Source: Rhinopomastus cyanomelas (taxonomy: Eukaryota; Chordata; Aves; Bucerotiformes; Rhinopomastidae). Taken from it: a stretch of DNA of 64,000 nucleotides. A program made the position numbers and the translations under genes. Within the stretch, counting starts at the first letter, position 1. Each line of letters opens with the position of its first letter. The stretch covers positions 27,388 to 91,387 of the forward strand of contig VXBP01003400.1 in assembly GCA_013400115.1 (NCBI GenBank), read 5' to 3'. This document shows, piece by piece, positions 11,956-24,965 of this stretch. Below the pieces are notes generated by a model, which was not told the DNA's origin, searched no databases, and saw only the letters and a list, made by a program, of their open reading frames with translations.

Positions 11956-14900
11956 TCACTCTTGACTTATCTTCATGTTCTGCCTTCACCAACCTCTGTT
12001 AGGTTGTCCTTTGTTTCTTCAGTAGTGACACTGTGACATTCCTCTCACCGAAGGCTTGGTTGGAACTGAAGACCTTGCACTACAGTGTGCCTGTCTCACA
12101 CTCATTGCCCTCTGCTGATAGCAGCTGGAACTGCAGCTTTTTGGGAGAGGTCATGGCATGGAATTTAGAGCTCATGACTTGTTAGCTTTAATAAAATATT
12201 CTGATTAATGTTGGAGCGGGAAAGAATCAGTGACTGACAGCATTTTGTGTAAGTCCCTCTAAACCATACGTACCACCTCAAGGATTTTTCATGAGATTTC
12301 TGACAGTTTTCCTCTGAAACTTGTGTTCATCTCTACCAGAAGATTTTAAAGCACTGAAGTATAATTAAAAAGTGCATACCTCTGTACTTTTATTTTGACT
12401 TCCATCTCTTTCAGAGAAAATTGAAGTATTTCATACATGTCAGAAAAGTAGCAGATGGCTTCATAAACAATAGTTGCAGAATTCCATTGGAATTTTGTGT
12501 AGGTATTTGACTTAGCTATCAGTTTTCATTTTCATGGGCTGCACCGAGACCTCTACTTACATAAGGTCTTGGCTGTAAGTAGATTTAAGTTGGGATCAGA
12601 GCACAGTTACATGTGTTTCTGTTGCATGGCAATGCCTAATCAGTGTTCAAGAGCCAAGCATGTTGAACTTTTGAAAGTTTCTTGCATTAAATTAATCAAT
12701 ATGATTTGTCCTTTGATTGTGACTTTCCATCTTGACCAGGGTGTCCCCAGTGCAAGTGTCACCCCTTTGCTCTGTCTATACTGCTCTAGGATGTGCCCAT
12801 TGGGGAGTTTTGCTCCATGTCCTACCTCAGACCACACCTAGTACAGTCTTCTCGTGTTCCCAGACACGATTGGCATAACCATCCTCTTAGCTATGAAACA
12901 GTATGGGCTAGTGAAAGCGGTAGGCACAGACTTGCCAGTTAATGCTGTTCAGGCTTGCTTGACTCAATCAAATGCAGTCAGGAAAAGATCAACATAAGTA
13001 CTACATTACAGAGAAAAAAGGCATTTTCACTGGCACAGCTCGAGTGCCAAGACTTCAGTTTGGTTTTAATCTACTTCCAGAATTGCTTGATTTTATCACA
13101 TCCTTCAACAGGGAAGAGAATACAAACTGTGTGCCTGAAAACAAACAACATTTAAAAATCACATCCTGAAAAGACTCAATTCTAGTAAGCAAGTCTGACA
13201 GAAAATAATTTCTTGCCTTAAATCTTGCAGTGTGTTTAGAAACTAAGGGAAAGAGCAACTTGAAACGTTTAAAATTCAGCATTCAGTGAATTTCGTTGTG
13301 GACAAAAGTGTTCACAGCTGGTGGGCAGGAATGGTAAGGAAGACATGACACTGTTTTCCTCTTTGTTAATAGTTTGTGGGACTGTAACTTAAATGCTGAC
13401 TGCAAGCAGAATTGATGCTTGCAGATTTATTGAGGCAGTAATATTTGCACCAAACATAGTTCTGTCTTCATTCCTTAGTGTCATATTTAATTACCTTGGA
13501 TGGATTCATGTGTTTGCCAGAAGGCTATCAAATCATTATCAGGTCAAGTCAGTGTTATGAAAAAGGTTTCCTGTGCTTCCCATTTGTCCTTCATTACACA
13601 TTTTCCCACAAGTTTCAGTTGTGGTAAAATCATAGTTGTGTATTTCCATGCTCACATTACTTGTACTGCACATGCTTCAGCATTTTGAGTATGTGGTAAA
13701 CGGCTCTGGCAATGATATGTAGATTTGAACAAAGAAATGCAAATGAGGCATGTTTGCCAACAAAGATTTTGCGATGTTTGGCACACTCATTTAGGAGTGG
13801 GCCCAGTGTAGTTGTCTGAACCTGACTGCACGGGGGCCATTTTAGTAATTTGTTATATATTAAAACCACTCCGTTCTGGTTATATTGTTATTAAATAAAG
13901 CTAATGTAATTTATTTTTGTCTGGTTTTGTAAGGCTGATGTGCTGTAAAGAGAATTTTATGTAAATGAAAACTGTCCAACTGTTCATGATCTCTATGCAG
14001 TCATTCATGTTTGTTCTAAAAAAAGGACTAGGATGCTATGAGGTGAAATTTCTACAGTTTTTCCTGTAGAGTAAAGAGAAATACAGGCTATAGATCCATG
14101 CTATGCTATCTCCAATTGTCTAGTTTGTCTTCAAAGATTTTCAGCTGTTTTCTCATCCTAGCTGCCCTTTCCTACATCATGCCACAATTGACTCCCCATT
14201 CCCACTTCTTGTGGGACCATGCACTAAGCTGACTTAAGAAAATGATTATTTGCTTTGATCAGTCGCACAGCTTACTGGACAGCCCCATGGGCAGTGTGCG
14301 TGGTACACCAATGAAGGCAGCAAGTGGTGGAACTCATGGAGACAGTTAGCTCCTACAGTCACAAGAGGAAACCAGAAACCAAACTGGATTTCTCTTATCT
14401 ACAATAAAATTTGCACTATGGTAAAATTGTTTAAATAAATCTGATCACGGAGTCATGAGACCTTCAGAAACAAAAAAAATGGAGTGGGCATTCATCTATC
14501 TCACAGCAAATGTTGGACCAGAGACCACTTTATATGATTGTAATTCTTTTACTTATCTTTTTGAATATTGCCTTTGCATCTTTCAGTGCTGAATTCTTAA
14601 TCTTACCAACAAAAATGACATTTCACGTATATCAAGGTATTTTTACATTATAAATAAATAATAAAGATTTGAATTTATCCAGTCAAATGTTTTCCAGTGT
14701 GGCTAATAAATGAAAATGAGGTTTTATTAATCTAAATTTCTAGTGAAGACTTATGCAGTTCTATAGAAGCTACGGTCCTGCTTTGACTGCAGCTGTGAAA
14801 CATCTTTTTAAGCTTCTTTCACTGTGGGTTTTTTATTTTTGTAATTACTTGCAAATTCATTAACTTGAATACCATGCTTATCATTCCTCCCAAGACTGAC

Positions 14901-15139
14901 TTTTTCCAGTATTACACAAGTCTACCAACGGAATTTTTGGAACATGATCTAACTCTGGATTTTTAGAGATTAACTGAATATTTTCTTGCATTTCTTCTTT
15001 GCATCAGAAGTCATATTTCCCTATTATATAACTGCACAAGAACTATAATGTTATATAGTGACTAAAGTAAGATTGTAGTGAAAGAAAGACGCCAAGTTGG
15101 GTGTTAAATGACAACCATATAATAATAGTGTTGGTTAAA
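11956..15139. other. Unique non-coding DNA, about 3.2 kb
   Basis: No exon, RNA gene or recognised repeat. It is A/T-rich, with only short open frames without domain features. Nothing that looks like a CpG island is seen. Confidence 0.55.
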
Positions 15140-15950
15140 TGAGGGGGTTGTCTTGATCTGCCTGAAGGTAGAGAGGCTCTGCAGAGGAATCTGGTCAGGC
15201 TAGATTAGTGGGTAAAGAAAACCAGCTGTATGAAGTTCATAAAGATCAAGCACAGGGTCCCGAACTTGAGTCACAACAACCTAATGCAGTGTTACATATG
15301 TGGCTGGCAAACTGCAAACTGGAAAGAACCTGGATCTACTGTTCAGCAGCTGGCTGAATATGAGTCAACAGTGTGTCCAGATGCCAAGAACACCAACAGA
15401 ATCCTGGCTTATATCAGAAACAATGTGGTCAGTGGGACTAGAGAAGTGATTGTCCTCCTGTGCTTGGCACTGGTGAGGACAAACCCGGAATATTGTGCTC
15501 AGTTTTGTGACACATCATGTAGTACTGGAGCATGCACAGAGAAGGGCAATGAAGCTGGTCTAGAGCATAAGTCCTGTGAGGAGCAACTGGAGGAACTAGG
15601 GTTGTTTAGCCTGGAGAAAAGGAGAGCTGAGAGGAGATGTTAGAGTTGTCTACAAAGGTCTGAACAGAGGTTGTAGCGAAGAGGAGACTAGTCTCTTCTC
15701 ACAAGGGACAAGAGAAAAAGCCTCAAAGACCAGAAGATGTTTAGTTTGGATTTTAAGTAAAACTTCTTTATTGAAAGGGTTTCAAGTATTGGGAAAGGTT
15801 TGCCCAGGGAAGAGGTGGAGCCACCATCTTCCCTGTGTAGATGTGGTACTGAGTGACATGATTTAGTGGTGACTTGGCAGTGTTGAGTTAACTGTTGGAC
15901 ATGATGATCTTAAAGTTCTCATCCAACCAAATTGATTCTATGTGATTCTG
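15140..15950 (+). repeat. CR1 LINE fragment, ORF2 end and 3' tail
   Basis: CR1 3' coding region (ACLEGREALQ-like start, RNNVVSGTREVIVLLCLALV near 15415-15480, ELGLFSLEKRRAER near 15590-15640), then the untranslated region ending CCAACCAAATTGATTCTATG near 15925-15945. Confidence 0.92.
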
Positions 15951-16894
15951 GATAAAATAGTTCAGAAAATATGTCTCATAGACAGAGGTGTACAGCTTCT
16001 TATAATTATATATATAGACATAATCTTTTCTTAGAATATTTGAAACATAAGCTCTTCATGTCCTAGTAGTAATAGGACTAAACACCTGAATGTGTTTTTC
16101 CTATGAGCTTAATTTCAAGTCAGCTAGGCCGATGTGAAACCCCTACAACTATTTTCAACATTTCTCAAAAATGCCTAAGGATAAAATTTGAAAATTAAAA
16201 TCAAAACATAGCCAGCATTGTGGGATAAGCTTCCAGGTGAACTTCTTTCAGACATCTGAATGACAGGTCCAAATCAAAACAAATGGCTTTTATAATGGTG
16301 TGGGTAAGAGAATCAAAATGTGGAACATTTTGTAGATACTTGCCATCTTTTTCAAGGTAAGCCTCTGAAAGAATTCCACATCAGGAATACTGGGAAAGCT
16401 ATGACAGAATGATCTAGTTAAATAGAGACAAAGAATTGCATTTTATGTTGTTTTCTTTTTGACATTTTATTTGTAACATGTTATATCAGATCTTCTATTT
16501 CCAAGCCTGACCTGTCCTGTTAAATAAATGTTTGCGCTGTTTTACCTTTAAGCTTTTCTAGTATTGCGGATACAAGGTGAATCAGGGTAAAAACTGCTAA
16601 ACATGATGTGGTGTCCGCATAAAGGTAAAAGCAGGACTTCTAATGGAACTGTAAGGAGATGCAAATGTAAACTGGCAGATACATCAGCATCTGGTTCATT
16701 TTTATATTTTAAATCGGTCAGGCTGCTAAAGCTATGCAATTTAAATAATTCTAAGGTAAAAATTGTCTTTTAATCCATGTAGTGTCATCCAAGTGTAGAC
16801 TTGTATACAGCATCAGACTGTGCCCATATGGAGGATATGCAATATCATTGCTCATTGAAGATTGCGGTTAGTCACAAGTACATTCGTATCATCA
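15951..16894. other. Unique non-coding DNA
   Basis: A/T-rich, nothing recognised. Confidence 0.5.
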
Positions 16895-17440
16895 AATTAA
16901 AGAATGATATAGGTTGGAAAGGACCATCGTGCTTCAAACCTCCATGCCATGTGCAAGGACACCTCTAACTAGAACACGTTGTCCAGAGCCCAGCACAACA
17001 TGGCCTTCAACACTTCCAGGGAGGGGGAATCCACAGCCTCCCTGGGCAACCTATTCCTGTGCCTCACCATCCTGATAGTGAGGAATTTCTTCCTAACATT
17101 TACTCTAAATCTACTCTCTTTCAGCTTGAAATATTTCCTCCTTGTCCTGTCACACAGTCTCTTATAAAAAGTCACTCTCATCTTTCCTATAGGATCTCTT
17201 CAGGTACCAGAAGACTGCTATGAGATTCACCCAGAGCCTTCTTTTCTCCAGGCTGAACAGACCCAAATCTCTCAGCCTGACTTCAGAGTAGAAGTGCTTC
17301 AGACTGCTTATCATCCTTGCAGCCCTCCTCTGGACTCACTCCAAAATTTCCATATCCTTTTTGTACTGGGATCTCCAGAACAGAACACAATACTCCAGGC
17401 AAGGTCTCACAACAGCAAAGTAGAGGGGGAGAATCATCAG
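16895..17440 (-). repeat. CR1 3' fragment
   Basis: The minus strand reads the CR1 coding end (GVRPCLEYCVLFWRSQYKKD-like near 17400-17340) into the 3' untranslated region. A 70-codon minus frame with LRVNVRKKFLTIR-type sequence matches the CR1 tail translation. The tail is at the left end, near 16900. Confidence 0.92.
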
Positions 17441-19460
17441 AAGACTTAATCTTTTTTTCTTATGATCTGCCATAACAAAAAGGAGAAGAAAAGTTCTTCC
17501 ATTCTTTTGACCCTAGCATGCCAACTCTAAATAGTAAACTAAACATTCATGAAAGATTAATCACTTAGGAAATTAGTATCTTCTTATGTTTCAGTCAGTG
17601 AAACTTCACCAGCGCCATCCGTTCAGTGACAGACAGGACAATGTTGATGTGGTACACTTTGTCTTGAACTGCTCAACCTTCGGACGATCTCTACTATAGG
17701 TGGCAGCTGTAAGGGTGCTTTGAAGTAGTCACGATGACTGCCTCTGGAGAAAATGGTAATTACAACCACAATTATGCATCTTAAGCATATATTAGGTTTC
17801 TGCATGTACCTCAACAGCCTGCAAGTTTTATTCCTGTCTTTTTTCTGACACAGAAATCTCATTTATCTCAATTACTCTTTTGTTCAGATATGTGTTTCAC
17901 CTGGCATTTGAAAGGGGTTTTGCTGTGAATGTTGGCTAGTTTTAGAATGGCAACGTGACTTTCCAGTGGTTGATATACCAAGTGTGAAACCACAGCACTG
18001 TTACTTGTCTTATATTTATATTTATATTTGGGGAAGATTAAATAAAGCAAGGAGTTTCATGATTTCTGTAAGCTGCACAAAACCAATGCCTCCTTTTCTT
18101 ATGGCTTTCAACATTTGGTATTGAATACAAACATTCTTCAGTGTAACAATATATCTACAGTAATGCTGCATTGTTCTGGATGTAAGAAATGTGTTTGTAG
18201 AATGATAATACTAAATGGAAGTATAATTTATATTATTCTGGCAAAGTGCGAAGCAACTCTTTGATCTAAGAAGTGCTTTCCTTACTTCTTATATCAAAGA
18301 ATAATACTTCTTAGAAGATATAGAACTCTTTTTTTGTATGGAACAGGCAAGTTGTTCCTTATCTTCAACATGGAAGAAAATTGCCGGGGAACTTATTCTA
18401 TACTGGTTCCTGAAAGAATCCTTTAGGTCTTTATAAGTGGTACTTTTTATATTTTTAACCAAAATTATATATATGCAACAGTAATAATATTGTTTCTGCT
18501 TCCACTGAAAACATCTGAACAGATGTCTTAACATTTTGGCAGAATTTAACAAGTAGTTGGTTTTAAGAATTCTAAGGGGTTTTTTTAGGATTTTATTTTG
18601 TTTCACTATCTGAAAACCTTCTGTGATTTTTTTTCCCCCCCATTTTTTTTGCAAGTGAAAAATTTCATGTACAAGCAGTACCTACTAATGGTGCTCATTT
18701 TAACATGAGAAGCCCTTAATTTAATGTGGCATAGACAAAATAACAGCTTCAGCAGAATTATTATCTGAATATGAAAAAAAATTACTGTAGCCATAGAACA
18801 CATGCATAGTTTTATAAACACTTCTAATGAAAAAAGTTTTAGAATATCAATGTTCTAAGTTTGTTACAAACATTTGCCTTCTACTTGGAGATATCCGACT
18901 GAATTAACTTATCTTCTGATTCACTGACTTTAGTATTTATTCAAAGTGAATAAGTTTACATTCCCGCTGTGAACAAAAAACATGTCTAACTGGAGAAAGT
19001 AAAGATCTTTAGGTTGCAGAATCATGACTTCTCTTTGACAAAGGTTGCATGAAAATTTTTCCTGTGAATCATTTCCATTGAAATCTACTTCAGTCACAGT
19101 TCTGATCATATTTGAAATGAGATTACATGAACAAATGCAAGACTTTGTCTTGATTTAAGAGGGCTTAAAAGCTGAGGCATTACTGTAATACCTATGAGAC
19201 AATTTCAGAATGTGGTTCTCCGTCCATTTTTGACTGAAATTTAAAGTATTCCCAGGTCAGGATTTAGTTAGCACAGAGCTCAGGCATGAATCTATCTGCA
19301 ATTTCTTTACAGAGGGTAATTTCATCATTGCTGACCATTCTGGAGAATATTCTTGAAAAAAATATACTACCTTGATAGTTGCGAAAACGGAGTCTAGGAC
19401 TACACCATTTTGCTTTTTGATATCTTTAGTAAGGCCTAGTTTGGTTCTTTTTGTTTTATA
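17441..19460. other. Unique non-coding DNA
   Basis: A/T-rich with poly-T and poly-A stretches. No gene or repeat family recognised. Confidence 0.5.
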
Positions 19461-19538
19461 GTGGTCATGGAGGGGTTGGGTTGAAGACTGGACTTTATGA
19501 ACTTAGAGGTTGTTTCTAACCGTAATGATTCTGTGATA
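19461..19538 (+). repeat. Short CR1 3' tail fragment
   Basis: GTGGTCATGGAGGGGTTGGG through TTCTAACCGTAATGATTCTG parallels the CR1 3' end (GGTTGGACT...GATCTTAGAGGT...CCAACC...AATGATTCTATG) at modest identity. Confidence 0.75.
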
Positions 19539-21036
19539 GTGTGTTGTTTGAAAAATGTATGATAGTAGGAGATGTATGGAGTAGGAGTTCATGAATGTGA
19601 ATTAATTTTTCTGGTCTTTTCATACAGTGAAGAAAACTTCAAGCACAAATGTTCAGAGTACATGTTTAAAAGGCATCAGATGGGAAGTGCCTATTATCCT
19701 CTCTCTCTCAAAAAAAAAAAAAAAAGAACTTGTGGTGGATTGGTCAGCTCTAGGTATCAACCTTAAAAGACCAGGATGTAGTCAAAACGCAATTTACCAC
19801 AAATTTCTTAAGAATGTTTTTTTTGTAACTTAAACGTTAAACTCTTTTCTGTGTATTAACGTGTTCCTCCCATGTTCGCAGCACTACAAATGAAGGGAAA
19901 TAAGCTAAATCACATTTCAGAAATTAAGCAGGTTGGATTGTTACAATTTACTAAGTCTCAAACTTCCCAGAAGGTATCAAATAATCTGATCCTAATTCTT
20001 CCAGTAAACACTACAATGAAAATGAAAAATTTGCCACCAAGCCAGCTGTCTGAAGAAGACACAAAGCAAATGTGGCTTCTCCTGTTCGTTTTATTACAGT
20101 AACCAGTGGGTTCTGCAAGCTTGTTTGATCTACATGGTTAGGTCCTTATCTGGCAAAGTAGGGAAATATGGGTGTATCCACAGAGATAATGTAAGAAAAG
20201 TGGCCTGGAAACTTGTATGCATGCTTTTCTGAAAGGATTAAAATCCTGAAGGGTGCTTCACTGTCTTTGTCCTTCTATTACTTCTGTATATGTTGTAATA
20301 GTAAAACCAGATTTGGACTAAAATTATTGCACTGAAATTGTGCAATACATTTATTAATTCCTAAAGGAAAACTTTGTGTAAGAGAAATCATGACCCACAA
20401 ACAGATCTTTCTTAACATTGTGGTGTGTAAATACAGCCCAGAAGGGAACTGGAAAGAGGAGACGGTAATCACAAAATATTCCCAATGCCAGCCACAGTGC
20501 TGACTTGATCCATTTAGTAGAACATTTGCAATTGCTCCTTACCAGTAGGGGAAAAAAAAAGATCAAGGCATGGATGTGAACAGAACATATTTAATTTGTT
20601 CCCTGTGGTTTCTGTCTTTAATTCTCAAATGTTGACTGGACCACAATTAATTGGGCAAATTCTTTTATCTGCAGAGAGGGGAAGTTTATTGCCTCTCAGT
20701 TTATTTCTAGAAAGTCTATGTGCAGAATTCTGAAGGCCACAATGGACACATCATGACTAATAAATCTTCTGAGACACTGGTGTCTATGTGATATTGTAGT
20801 GTAAATATTCTGCCTACGTTATTATTTACAAATTTGCCAATTCAGGTGCAGAAAAATGAACACTCTATTTCCTACTGTGCATGTAACTGGGAATTATTAT
20901 TTTACTTCATAAATTAATTGGTATTGATGGACAGGATATTTTTTTGGGGTTGTCCTTTGATTTTATTCTAATTGAATTAAAAACAGCAGGAATAACTTGG
21001 CAAAATACGGAATAAAAATTAAACATGGTATCAAAT
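19539..21036. other. Unique non-coding DNA
   Basis: Contains a poly-A run near 19710-19725. Short open frames near 19872-20102 lack any family match. Nothing else seen. Confidence 0.5.
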
Positions 21037-21268
21037 GAGATGGGTAGATTTAGACTGGATGTGAGGAGGAAGTTCTTCACTGTGAGAGTGGTGAGAGCCT
21101 GGAATGGGTTGCTCAGGGAGGTGGTTGAGGCCTCATCCCTGGAGGTGTTTAAGGCCAGGGTGGGTGAGGCTCTGGCCAGCCTGATCTAGGGTGGGGTGTC
21201 CCTGCCCATGGCAGGGGGGTTGGAACTGCATGATCCTGTGGTCCCTTCCAACCCTGACAGACTGTATG
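21037..21268 (+). repeat. CR1 3' end, first of two joined tails
   Basis: A CR1 3' untranslated region (GGATGTGAGGAGGAAGTTCT, CAGGGAGGTGGTTGAGGCCT) with the tail CCCTTCCAACCCTGACAGACTG near 21241-21264. Its wording differs from the copy that follows, so it is another subfamily. Confidence 0.93.
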
Positions 21269-21352
21269 ACTTGGTCTATGTGATCCTGCTGTGGGAGGGG
21301 GATTGGACTAGATGATCTTTCGAGGTCCCTTCCAATCCCTAATGATTCTATT
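21269..21352 (+). repeat. CR1 3' end, second tail joined directly
   Basis: ACTTGGTCTATGTGATCCTG to TCCCTAATGATTCTATT, the young-looking CR1 subfamily, abutting the previous tail with no spacer. Confidence 0.93.
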
Positions 21353-24051
21353 AAATACTGAGTGTTCTGATTGTTCTACAGACGTAAATTTTATTTGTAA
21401 CTTCAGTGTTTCAAGTCTCCTTCTTCTGTGTGCAAGATAGGATAAGTTGTTTTTCCCAGTGTTTGAAAACACACTAAGTAGACGTGGTCTACAGCACTCA
21501 GCTCTCAGCTCTCGGATGTTGAAATCTGCACAAATTCACTTTTGCTGTGAAATATCTGTGAGATCTTGCTATACTATTTGTGATGGATTTCACAGCTGTT
21601 ACTGTACCCTTGCAGAAATGCTGAGAGACATTGTTATATTTGAATTATAAGGAAGTATGGAAAAAAAGGTAAATGAAATTAAATATTATAAGCTCTTCCT
21701 ATTAGTTTTGAATAGTACTTTACATACACTTGTTTTCTACTGATCTGTTTGGTTACTGACTTTTCCCACGTATTTGGTAACCAGTTTTTTTGTTGCTAGA
21801 ACATCATCAGCCTGAATAGCTAATAAAGTCCAATTTAGATGAACCCAATTGCTCAAAAGAATCCATCTGCATGTGATCCATTTTGTTGTCTTGACAACTG
21901 ATTAATTAGAAATATATTTTTCAGCACATTAAAAAAAGTCTGATATCATGTTTTGAATTACAGATTACTTTGCATAGCACTGAACTTTCATTTGGCACCT
22001 GCATGCAGTATTGCTTAACAGCATTCAGATTTACGTAGAAGTTATGTGAGCATTAATATTACAACAATGGGTGGTATTTTAGGGGGTAGTTCAGAGTACG
22101 ATTATCCCTCTCACAGTGAAAAATCAAATAAACTATTTTAGTACAAAGCACGTTTAAAAAAATTCAAACCCTGAAATCTGAATAGTATGCTCTGATAAGT
22201 AGTTTATGAAAAACTTGGGAAAATAAGCACTGCGATTTGCTAAATGGCTACCTCATGAAGACTCCTATGGTTTTATAGGTTTGGGGATATTTTGATCCTT
22301 AATGTCCTTACCAGCCAATAGATAAATATTTTGATATCTCTCTTGGAATGTCAGGTGTTCCATCTTCATAGCCATCTCTGAGTAGCAGGTCAGTTTGAGA
22401 CCTTCTTCAGTGTTGGCTCATTTGTCGCTATAGGCTAAAACATGAATAAGACTTCAGGTAAAATGATAGCTTACTTGGATTACACTTCCTCTGTCTCTAG
22501 TCTAGAAAGATGATAAAGTTTTCCTTAAACTACTGTGGAAAAAAAATCATCAGAAAGTCAGTTGATTTCCTAAAACACGAGAATCTACATGCTATACCTC
22601 CAAATGAACCTAATAATACCATTATGTCAGGATGATGTATCTGGAAGATAGAACAACTCAGCAATAGTTTACTCTGGGTCACATAAACTCAGTTTAGCTG
22701 ACTCAAAGCTCAATAACCTGATATTAGCCCTATGAATATTAATTAATACCATGAGGAAATGAGGTCCTACCAACCATCTTCTGGAACAATGGGTAATTCT
22801 AGACAATGGTTTACTGAGACTTGATTGGTTTTAGTCAGTGGAGGATTCGCTGAAATTTTGATAAGAGGGATCACATGAAGATTAAAGAAGCAGAAGACAC
22901 ATTTACTGACCTGACAGGATCCAGCACAGTGATGATTTTGCTCCTACATTGAATACTGTACGCTTATACCTTAATGAACGAGGGCATAAGAAATGCTCTT
23001 TAGTTTTGCTGTAGGATGGTAACCGAGTTCGTGAGGAATGCACTCTGCTGTTTGTCTGTGTTGTGGTTTATAGGAAAACATATAAATGTAGTGCTAAACT
23101 GCATCTAGATTTAGTGCCACCATCAAATGTCATTTCTCTATCATGGAGATGCTTCTCCAGTAATTCAGTAAGACAGGGTTTGCCACAAGCACCTAAAGTG
23201 CTGAGTTACTTTAAAAAGTATTACTGATCTAGAATCTCTTTCTAATAATAATAATGTTAAGCCCAGTAATGACTTTTTAATCTGTTTCATTGCTCAAATA
23301 CCCAATAAATTAACATCCGTCTTTTAATAATATGTGCAAAAGTCCAGAACACAAAAAAGACATCAATTAATACAACTTGTCTGAGTTACAAGCCTCCAGG
23401 GATAGCAGTAATGTGCTCGTAGCTTACATGAACGCATGCATGAATTCCGTTCAGGACAGACCTTAGGAGTGGTAAAACTCTGTCCCCAATTCTCAGTGAT
23501 TTTGTTACCCTTAAACAGCAACAACTGCTATGGAAGTGGACTTCTAGTTCTACCCTTAGGTTAGTTTCTACACTAGTGACACAGCTTATGACATACAGTG
23601 CATGAAACAGGAATATTAGAAAGATGTCTTCCAGCATCTTTTAAATATTAAGGTACAATGCTTTCTGCATCTTAATCCAAGATCTGGGAGAGATCTCTTA
23701 TTGTCCGGGTACATCAAAATGAAAAAACCCCCTAACATCCTTCATGTTAACATGTGTTTTCTGTATGTGAGGATGGGTGTGTGGAGGTAGGGATGTTCCA
23801 AAGTTTTTAAATCTTGGCAGAAACAATTTTCGAAGATGCATGTGTGCTTGTTGAGTATGACTATTTTACCCACTACTATTCGAACTGCATGATTCCATGT
23901 AATTACTGAGTGTTCTTTTATAGGCTGGCTTCATAGTAATGTGCACTTCTGTTGGATTTTATGCTTTTTCTTAGCTGGTTAAAAAATTGTTACTTATCAC
24001 TCGTGCGCGAATAATTGCATAAACACACAGAAGTCTTTCTTCAGATACACT
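21353..24051. other. Unique non-coding DNA, about 2.7 kb
   Basis: No exon or recognised repeat; short unsupported open frames only. Confidence 0.55.
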
Positions 24052-24555
24052 CATAGAATCATAGAATCATAGAATAATTATGGATTGGAAGGGACCTCAA
24101 AAGATCATCTAGTCCAATACCCCTGACACAGCAGGATCACCTAGACCAAGTCACACAGGAACACATCCAGGCGGGCCTTGAACATCTCCAGTGAAGGAGA
24201 CTCCACAACCACCCTGGGCAACCTGTTCCAGTGCTCCATCACCCTCACTGTGAAGAAGTTCCTTCTCAGGTTGATGTGGAACCTCCTATGTTCCAGCTTA
24301 CAACCATTGCCCCATGTCCTATCACTACATGACACCGAGGACAGCCCAGTTCCATCCTCCTGACACCCACCCCTCAAATATTTGTAGACATTAATGAGGT
24401 CACCCCTCAGTCTCTTCTTCTCCAAGCTAAAGAGACCCAGCTCCCTCAGCCTCTCCTCATAAGGGGGGTGCTCCACTTCCTTCATCATCTTCGTTGCCCT
24501 ACACTGGATCCTGTCCAGCAGCTCCACATCCCTCTTGAACTGACGAGCCCAGAAC
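24052..24555 (-). repeat. CR1 LINE 3' part, running into an assembly gap
   Basis: Tail repeats ATAGAATCATAGAATCATAG at the left, then on the minus strand the 3' untranslated region and coding end (ATKMMKEVEHPPYEERLREL, GLFSLEKKRLRGDL). Little damaged and close to the other young copies. The upstream coding part is lost in the gap. Confidence 0.95.
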
Positions 24556-24877
24556 NNNNNNNNNNNNNNNNNNNNNNNNNNNNNNNNNNNNNNNNNNNNN
24601 NNNNNNNNNNNNNNNNNNNNNNNNNNNNNNNNNNNNNNNNNNNNNNNNNNNNNNNNNNNNNNNNNNNNNNNNNNNNNNNNNNNNNNNNNNNNNNNNNNNN
24701 NNNNNNNNNNNNNNNNNNNNNNNNNNNNNNNNNNNNNNNNNNNNNNNNNNNNNNNNNNNNNNNNNNNNNNNNNNNNNNNNNNNNNNNNNNNNNNNNNNNN
24801 NNNNNNNNNNNNNNNNNNNNNNNNNNNNNNNNNNNNNNNNNNNNNNNNNNNNNNNNNNNNNNNNNNNNNNNNNNNNN
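24556..24877. other. Assembly gap (322 Ns) inside CR1
   Basis: N-run between two parts of what is probably one minus-strand CR1. The missing CR1 segment would normally be longer than 322 bp, so the N length is probably an estimate. Confidence 0.97.
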
Positions 24878-24965
24878 TTACTGAAGTCGAGATAGACCAC
24901 ATCCACTGCTCTGCGATCATCTATCCACCTGGTTATGCCCTCTTTAGTAGTGTACCCTGCATTTG
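24878..24965 (-). repeat. CR1 fragment beyond the gap, motif A region
   Basis: The minus strand reads RAVDVVYLDFS, the CR1 reverse transcriptase motif A, then leaves recognisable CR1 near 24965. Probably the same insertion as 24052-24555. Confidence 0.85.

Noticed and set aside
19710..19725. Poly-A run as the tail of a processed pseudogene
   Set aside because: The upstream sequence shows no gene copy and no flanking duplication.
19872..20102. Candidate small exon after an acceptor-like GTTCGCAG
   Set aside because: No recognisable domain, no TMC similarity and no matching donor in a useful phase.
24141..24920. 259-codon minus frame
   Set aside because: CR1 coding end and tail joined by N bases; not a host gene.
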